Source of the DNA: Nitrospinota bacterium
GTDB lineage: Bacteria > Nitrospinota_A > UBA7883 > JADGGD01
Assembly (NCBI GenBank): GCA_015229165.1
Contig: JADGCD010000096.1
Span: forward strand, 1-7,811
Reading direction: 5' to 3'
DNA: 7,811 nucleotides
Position numbers and translations under genes: made by a program. Under the pieces are notes generated by a model that searched no databases, was not told the DNA's origin, and worked only from the letters and a program-made list of their open reading frames with translations. This document shows positions 4,016 through 7,811 of this stretch, one piece after another (positions within the stretch are counted from its first letter, which is position 1; the number at the start of each line of letters is the position of its first letter).

Positions 4016-6412
4016 TCAGCACTTGGTGTAGCCACACCCCGTGCATTTGAGACACCCCTCCACATGTTCCAGCGCGCCGGAGCAGTCCGGGCAGACGCCA
4101 CCGGCGGGGCCGGTCTGCGACAGTTCGCTTTTCAAATCCATCAGCGTCATCGGGGCGGTGGCGATGACGGCGGCTTTGTCGGCGTCCCCCTGGCGCTCCT
4201 GCACCTTGATCCACCGGCCGATGGACTTCGAAATGGCGTCGGCGCAACTGGTGATCCGCACCCCTTTCTCCCACGCCGGGGTGTGGCACGAGATCCCCAT
4301 CAACTGCTTGCGGATGTCCTCCAGCGAGATGCCGGAGCGCAACGCCAGCGACACCAGACGCCCGATCGATTCGGTCTGCGAGGCGGCGCACCCCCCGGCC
4401 TTGCCGATCTGGGTGAACAGCTCGAAGGGGTTCCCCTCGGCGTCGTGGTTGATGGTGACGTACATCGCGCCGCACCCGGTGTTCACCTTCTGGGTGGAGC
4501 CGAAGATCATCTCCGGCCGGGGTTTGGCGTGCAACTTGCGATCGACCGGAGCGGGCGCCGGGGCGACGGTGGCCTCCGCCTTGGTGTCTTTATAGGTGGC
4601 GCCGGTGGTCAGCACCTGCTCGCTACGGCTGCCGTCGCGGTAAATCGTCACCCCTTTGGCGCCCAGCTGGTAGGCCAGCTCGTAGACTTTCTTCACGTCG
4701 TCGCGGGTGGCTTCGTTGGGGAAGTTGACCGTCTTCGACACGGCGTTGTCGGTGGAAGCCTGGAACGCCGCCTGCATCCGGATGTGCCACTCGGGGCTGA
4801 CGCCGTGGGCGGTGACGAAGACCTCCCGCACGTCGGCGGGGATGCTCTGCTCGGTCTCGATATGCCCGGCGAAGGCGATCCGCGCCATCAGCTCCTCGTC
4901 CATGAAGCCCCGCTCGTTGGCCACCTTCTCGAAGATCGGGTGGACCTCCACCATCCGGTCCTTGTCCATGACGGTGCGGATGTAGGAAAGCGCGAAGAGC
5001 GGCTCCACGCCCGAACTGCACCCGGCGATGATCGAAATGGTGCCGGTGGGGGCGATGGTGGTGGTGGTCGCGTTGCGCAGCCGCTGGCCGTGGGGCTTGT
5101 CGTAGATGGAGCCGGGGAAGTTCGGGAACGCCCCCCGCTGGGCGGCCAGCTTGGCGCTGGCTTTCTTGCTCTCCACGTCGACGAACTCCATGATCTCGCG
5201 CGCCAGGTTGAGCGCCTCTTCGGAGTTGTACGCGATCCCCAGCATGATCAGCATGTCGGCCCACCCCATGACGCCGAGGCCGATCTTCCGGTTGGCCTTG
5301 GTCATCTTGTCGATCTTGTCGAGGGGGTAGTTGTTCATGTCGATGACGTTGTCGAGGAACCGGACGCCGATGTGGATCGTCCGGCGCAGGCGCGCCCAGT
5401 CGACGGCGCCGTTCTCGGTGTCCACGAGGCGGGCCAGGTTGATCGACCCAAGGTTGCACGACTCGTACGGCAACAACGGCTGTTCGCCGCAGGGGTTGGT
5501 CGACTCCATCTCGCCGACGTGGGGGGTGGGGTTGTCCCGGTTGATCCGGTCGATGAAGACGATGCCGGGATCGCCGTTGGCCCAGGCGGAGTCGACGATC
5601 TTTTCGAACACCTCGCGGGCGTTGAGCTGGCCGACCACCTCGCCGGAGGAGGGCATGATCAGGTCATACTTCTCGTTTTTCTCCACCGCCTTCATGAAGG
5701 GGTCGGTCATGGCGACGGAGATGTTGAAGTTGGTGAAACCAACGTTGTCCCGCTTGCAATTGATGAAGTCGAGGATGTCGGGGTGGTCGACGCGAAGAAT
5801 GCCCATGTTGGCGCCCCGGCGGGTGCCGCCCTGTTTCACCGACTCGGTGGCGGCGTCGAAGACTTTCATGAACGACACCGGCCCGGAGGAGACGCCGCTG
5901 GTGCTGCGGACCCGCGACCCTGCGGGGCGAAGCCGGGAGAAGGAGAATCCGGTGCCGCCGCCCGATTTGTGGATCAGCGCGGTGTCGCGCACGGCGTCGA
6001 AGATCGACTCCATCGAGTCTTCGACGGGGAGGACGAAACAGGCGGAAAGCTGTTGCAGCTCGCGCCCGGCGTTCATCAGGGTGGGGGAGTTGGGGAGGAA
6101 CTCCTGCCGGGCCATGACGGCGTAGAAAGCCTCCTCGGCGGCCCGGACCTCCTCGGCGGAGCCGTAGCGGGCCTCGGCCTGGGCGATGTTGTTGGCCACC
6201 CGGCGGAACATGTCGGCAGGGGTCTCGATCACCTTTCCGGCGTCGTCTTTCTTCAGGTAGCGCCGCTCCAGCACCCGCATGGCGTTCTCGGAGAGAAAAC
6301 TGTTGGGGTTCGGGGCCGATGTCAGCTCCGGGTCGGAGAGGTAGTCGTCGTCATGCGCCATAATGAACTCCTCGACCTGGTTCGCCGACATTCCGTTCCC
6401 GTTACCTGACAT
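4016..6412 (-). CDS. nrdJ: Vitamin B12-dependent class II ribonucleotide reductase
   Basis: 798 aa, cytoplasmic; reduces ribonucleotides to deoxyribonucleotides using adenosylcobalamin, without oxygen dependence. Seen in order: NSPTLMNAG (108-116); LSACF with redox Cys125; GGGTGFSFSRLRP (151-163); NPCGE (306-310) with radical Cys308 flanked by catalytic Asn306 and Glu310; ESCNLGSINLAR with the second redox Cys319, 11 residues on as in known NrdJ; and APTGTIS (454-460). A C-terminal TSCPD-type domain (about 640-735: TGCGAMYVTINHDAEG, GGCAASQTESIGR, TSCADA) precedes a cysteine cluster (774, 777, 787, 790, 793, 798) that looks like a zinc ribbon and redox-shuttle tail. Complete, no lost key residue. 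Start ATG 6410-6412 has GGGGAG (6418-6423) 5 nt upstream. Monocistronic, with a leader of about 190 nt and two NrdR-like operators. Confidence 0.96.
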   Translation of the reverse strand: MSGNGNGMSANQVEEFIMAHDDDYLSDPELTSAPNPNSFLSENAMRVLERRYLKKDDAGKVIETPADMFRRVANNIAQAEARYGSAEEVRAAEEAFYAVMARQEFLPNSPTLMNAGRELQQLSACFVLPVEDSMESIFDAVRDTALIHKSGGGTGFSFSRLRPAGSRVRSTSGVSSGPVSFMKVFDAATESVKQGGTRRGANMGILRVDHPDILDFINCKRDNVGFTNFNISVAMTDPFMKAVEKNEKYDLIMPSSGEVVGQLNAREVFEKIVDSAWANGDPGIVFIDRINRDNPTPHVGEMESTNPCGEQPLLPYESCNLGSINLARLVDTENGAVDWARLRRTIHIGVRFLDNVIDMNNYPLDKIDKMTKANRKIGLGVMGWADMLIMLGIAYNSEEALNLAREIMEFVDVESKKASAKLAAQRGAFPNFPGSIYDKPHGQRLRNATTTTIAPTGTISIIAGCSSGVEPLFALSYIRTVMDKDRMVEVHPIFEKVANERGFMDEELMARIAFAGHIETEQSIPADVREVFVTAHGVSPEWHIRMQAAFQASTDNAVSKTVNFPNEATRDDVKKVYELAYQLGAKGVTIYRDGSRSEQVLTTGATYKDTKAEATVAPAPAPVDRKLHAKPRPEMIFGSTQKVNTGCGAMYVTINHDAEGNPFELFTQIGKAGGCAASQTESIGRLVSLALRSGISLEDIRKQLMGISCHTPAWEKGVRITSCADAISKSIGRWIKVQERQGDADKAAVIATAPMTLMDLKSELSQTGPAGGVCPDCSGALEHVEGCLKCTGCGYTKC

Positions 6413-6588
6413 GCGCTCTCCCCTTATTGTGAAACGTTATTCTGTTTACTGCGTTCGCCCGGCGCCCGATCCGGCCCCCCCGGAGCAGGAACACCGATGA
6501 TTTCAAGAGCCTTGCCCCTCCGCCAAAAACAGCCCCGGACAGCAGGCGTAACGGAGTGTGGCTATTTGCGGGGTCGAAGCCCCATTCG
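6413..6588 (-). other. Untranslated leader of nrdJ
   Basis: About 190 nt lie between the predicted transcription start near 6606 and the nrdJ ATG. Near its 5' end GTCGAA (6573-6578) / TTCGAC (6585-6590) forms a 6-bp hairpin. An alternative GGGG/CCCC pairing (6570-6583) overlaps it, so the two exclude each other. I looked for a cobalamin riboswitch, as class II enzymes need B12, and found no recognisable B12-box sequence. No small coding region with good support. Confidence 0.4.
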
Positions 6589-6604
6589 ACACATGATGTA
6601 GTGT
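6589..6604. promoter_or_regulatory. NrdR box 1
   Basis: ACACATGATGTAGTGT matches 13 of 16 positions of the NrdR consensus ACACWATATATWGTGT as I know it, including both outer ACAC/GTGT halves. It lies just after the predicted transcription start of nrdJ. NrdR is the ATP/dATP-sensing repressor of ribonucleotide reductase genes. Centre-to-centre distance to the second box is 32 bp, about three helical turns. Confidence 0.72.
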
Positions 6605-6612
6605 CTGAGATA

Positions 6613-6641
6613 AGAATACACCACCATATATGGTGCGTCAA
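6613..6641 (-). promoter_or_regulatory. Sigma70-like promoter of nrdJ
   Basis: On the minus strand TTGACG (6636-6641, 5 of 6 to consensus) is followed after 17 nt by TATTCT (6613-6618, 4 of 6). The seven-A tract just upstream of the -35 on this strand (6644-6650) could act as an UP element. NrdR box 2 fills the spacer and box 1 lies at the start of transcription, a good layout for repression. Confidence 0.68.
6621..6636. promoter_or_regulatory. NrdR box 2
   Basis: CCACCATATATGGTGC agrees with the NrdR consensus at 12 of 16 positions, and its inner ACCATATATGGT is a perfect palindrome. It lies between -35 and -10 of the nrdJ promoter. The gap to box 1 is 16 bp, which fits the paired arrangement known for NrdR targets. 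Confidence 0.72.
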
Positions 6642-6670
6642 ACTTTTTTTATTCCACCGTTTTCCCGCCC

Positions 6671-6691
6671 TTACGCACACGGTTTTCCACA
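6671..6691 (+). promoter_or_regulatory. Two DnaA-box-like 9-mers upstream of nrdJ
   Basis: TTACGCACA (6671-6679) differs from the TTATNCACA consensus at one base, and TTTTCCACA (6683-6691) fits the relaxed TTWTNCACA form. They are 3 nt apart, same orientation, 30-50 bp upstream of the nrdJ -35. A weaker TTTTCCACC follows at 6735-6743. E. coli nrdAB is known to have DnaA boxes upstream of its promoter. The remaining 6692-6833 shows only a short TTGA-ata-TCAA palindrome (6714-6724) and no gene. Confidence 0.35.
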
Positions 6692-6833
6692 GCCGTTTCA
6701 TGGTCCCCCCCTTGAATATCAAGCGCTCTCGATCTTTTCCACCGGGCGGCGCCTGGAGTTGTTTCGTTCGTTGTTCGCCATTTTCGCCCCCGGCTGGGGT
6801 GGGTAATGTGTGGGACAGTGGAGCCTCCCGCCG

Positions 6834-6862
6834 TTGACACGGGGCCATGCCGGGCGCATAGT
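6834..6862 (+). promoter_or_regulatory. Sigma70-like promoter of the cysteine-rich lipoprotein
   Basis: TTGACA (6834-6839, perfect) with CATAGT (6857-6862, 4 of 6) after 17 nt. Start point near 6869, giving a leader of about 26 nt with GAGG (6883-6886) 8 nt before the ATG. Confidence 0.52.
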
Positions 6863-6894
6863 CCCCTCATCGACTCCCCTCCGAGGTATGGGTC

Positions 6895-7548
6895 ATGGGT
6901 TCCGTTCGTTCTCTGTCGATCTTCGCTTCCCTTCTCCTTGTCGGGTGCAGTTCCAGTTCCGGCGGGTCGGACACGACCACCCCGACGTTTCGGGGGAGCG
7001 TTTCGTATGTCGACGCCACTCCCGCCGCAGGGGGGGTGGTCGGCTCGATGCTGGTGGAGGGGCCGGTGGATGCGGCTTACGCCATCGACCGGATCGGGCT
7101 GACGATCATGGTGGACACCCGGTTCACCATTGACGGGGAGAAGCTCGACGGAGCGGCGGGGATCGCCCGGATCGCGCCGGGGGATCTGGTGGAGGGGTAT
7201 GTCACCGGCCCGGTGGCCGAGTCGTATCCGGTGCAGGGGAGCGCCTCGTCGATTCAACTGGTTGAAGCGATGACGTGGAACAGCGCCTGCGTAGCGGACG
7301 CCGATTGTCGGCTGGTGGACACGACCTACGGATGGGGCTGCTGCTCCATCGGCGCCTGCCGGACCATCGACTACGCCGAGGAGCGATGGATCGCCGTCAA
7401 CGGCGCCTGGTTCGACCGGATGCGGGGGGAGCGATGCCCCACCGCCGAACAGTGCGGCCCGGCGCCCGCCTGTCCCGACCAGATCGTCGGCGCCCCGCAC
7501 GAGGCGGTCTGCGTGGCGGGCGCCTGCGTGAAGCGGTTGGCGCAATAA
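6895..7548 (+). CDS. Cysteine-rich lipoprotein of unknown function
   Basis: 217 aa. Lipoprotein signal with lipobox LLVGC (Cys18) and a Ser/Gly/Thr linker (19-30), so it is exported and lipid-anchored. Residues about 31-124 form a beta-rich domain with VEGYVTGPVAESYPVQGSAS; the ESYP-x-Q part recalls small OB-like domains such as the DUF3221/YobA type, but this is a loose likeness. The C-terminal part (130-212) holds ten cysteines (132, 138, 149, 150, 155, 181, 187, 193, 206, 211), enough for five disulfides, with a C-x5-C ... CC-x4-C pattern resembling domains in secreted proteins of delta-type bacteria. No catalytic motif seen, and I cannot name a function. Own promoter; divergent from nrdJ. 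Its TAA ends 1 nt from the stop of the convergent gene. Confidence 0.85.
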   Translation: MGSVRSLSIFASLLLVGCSSSSGGSDTTTPTFRGSVSYVDATPAAGGVVGSMLVEGPVDAAYAIDRIGLTIMVDTRFTIDGEKLDGAAGIARIAPGDLVEGYVTGPVAESYPVQGSASSIQLVEAMTWNSACVADADCRLVDTTYGWGCCSIGACRTIDYAEERWIAVNGAWFDRMRGERCPTAEQCGPAPACPDQIVGAPHEAVCVAGACVKRLAQ

Positions 7549-7549
7549 A

Positions 7550-7811
7550 CTAGTTACTGGAACAACGGAACCCTATAACGTTGTTCCGAAGCGTCGGATC
7601 GCCGTTCATCCGGTCCGAAGCCCGCAGGAGGTCGGCGCCAGTGGGCCACGACCCGCCGCGAAGCACACGAAACGCTCCCGCCCGCGGTCCTGTTGGGTCC
7701 ACCTGACCGTCGGCGTAATAGTTGCTGTTGTACCAATCACCCGTCCATTCCCAGGCGTTCCCCTTCCATTCCCTCTTTTTGGTAAAGTTTGTCGCATTCC
7801 ATCGCCTTCTC
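7550..7811 (-). CDS. C-terminal part of a formylglycine-generating-enzyme-like (SUMF1-fold) protein
   Basis: Runs off the window; 86 codons are visible and no start lies inside. The frame gives GNAWEWTGDWYNSNYY (18-33), then RVLRGGSW (48-55), LLRASDR (61-67) and NNVIGFRCS (77-85) before TAG (7550-7552). These are the ordered C-terminal motifs of the FGE-sulfatase family (PF03781): GN-x-WEW-x2-DWY, RGGSW, R-x3-R and GFR. The catalytic cysteine pair that true formylglycine-generating enzymes carry after RGGSW is absent (WPTGADLLRASDR), so it is probably a non-FGE member of the fold. The first 16 visible residues are basic and do not match the usual GLYDM lead-in, so that part is less certain and a frameshift is possible. 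Convergent with the lipoprotein gene. Confidence 0.83.
   Translation of the reverse strand, partial: RRRWNATNFTKKREWKGNAWEWTGDWYNSNYYADGQVDPTGPRAGAFRVLRGGSWPTGADLLRASDRMNGDPTLRNNVIGFRCSSN

Noticed and set aside
3861..4031. Plus-strand short ORF (56 codons) starting in the 38-nt repeat
   Set aside because: It consists almost wholly of the large palindrome, has no ribosome-binding site, and the opposite strand is similarly open. More likely repeat DNA.
4064..6409. 781-codon open frame on the plus strand, antisense to nrdJ
   Set aside because: Gly/Val/His/Asp-rich mirror of a high-GC gene. The opposite strand encodes an intact reductase with all catalytic residues, and no promoter or ribosome-binding site was found for the plus-strand frame.
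6413..6606. Cobalamin riboswitch in the nrdJ leader
   Set aside because: Expected on functional grounds, but no B12-box-like sequence or extended riboswitch fold was seen; only a short 6-bp hairpin.
6402..6848. Minus-strand open frame with ATG at 6697-6699 preceded by AAGGGGGGG
   Set aside because: Despite the good ribosome-binding-like sequence, it runs through the nrdJ promoter, both NrdR boxes and the nrdJ start, and the product looks random.

Overview
The window is a GC-rich stretch of a Gram-negative bacterial chromosome. Two Sec lipoproteins and one exported protein imply a periplasm and outer membrane, and the promoters are sigma70-like (TTGACA, 17-nt spacers). It looks proteobacterial in the broad sense, but I cannot name a genus. 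I see no phage, transposase, tRNA, rRNA or CRISPR.

Left block, all on the minus strand and reading 2293 to 1: a HicB-like antitoxin, a HicA-like toxin, an SGNH-hydrolase lipoprotein, an EamA-type membrane transporter and the first 41 codons of an unknown gene. The first two are 2 nt apart. Every later junction is a 4-nt start/stop overlap, so this is one tightly coupled operon. Divergent from it, on the plus strand, lies a small tandem-CDGSH iron-sulfur protein with its own promoter.

Middle block: a 309-nt spacer packed with inverted repeats, including a perfect 21-bp one. It is followed on the minus strand by an exported nucleoside/guanine-type deaminase. A 38-nt palindromic element occurs in identical copies on both sides of the deaminase gene. 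A second, roughly 129-nt imperfect palindrome follows the stop of the next gene.

Right block: a full-length B12-dependent class II ribonucleotide reductase (nrdJ, 798 aa, minus strand). Its promoter carries two NrdR-box-like palindromes with centres 32 bp apart, one between -35 and -10 and one at the start of the transcript. This argues for NrdR control of deoxyribonucleotide synthesis. Two DnaA-box-like sequences lie just upstream. Divergent from nrdJ is a cysteine-rich lipoprotein on the plus strand. It meets, tail to tail with 1 nt between stop codons, the C-terminal end of a formylglycine-generating-enzyme-like (SUMF1 fold) protein that runs off the window.

The gene families are known. 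The less ordinary parts are the operon combining hicBA with envelope genes, the exported deaminase, the dense palindromic elements, and the well-formed NrdR operator pair.
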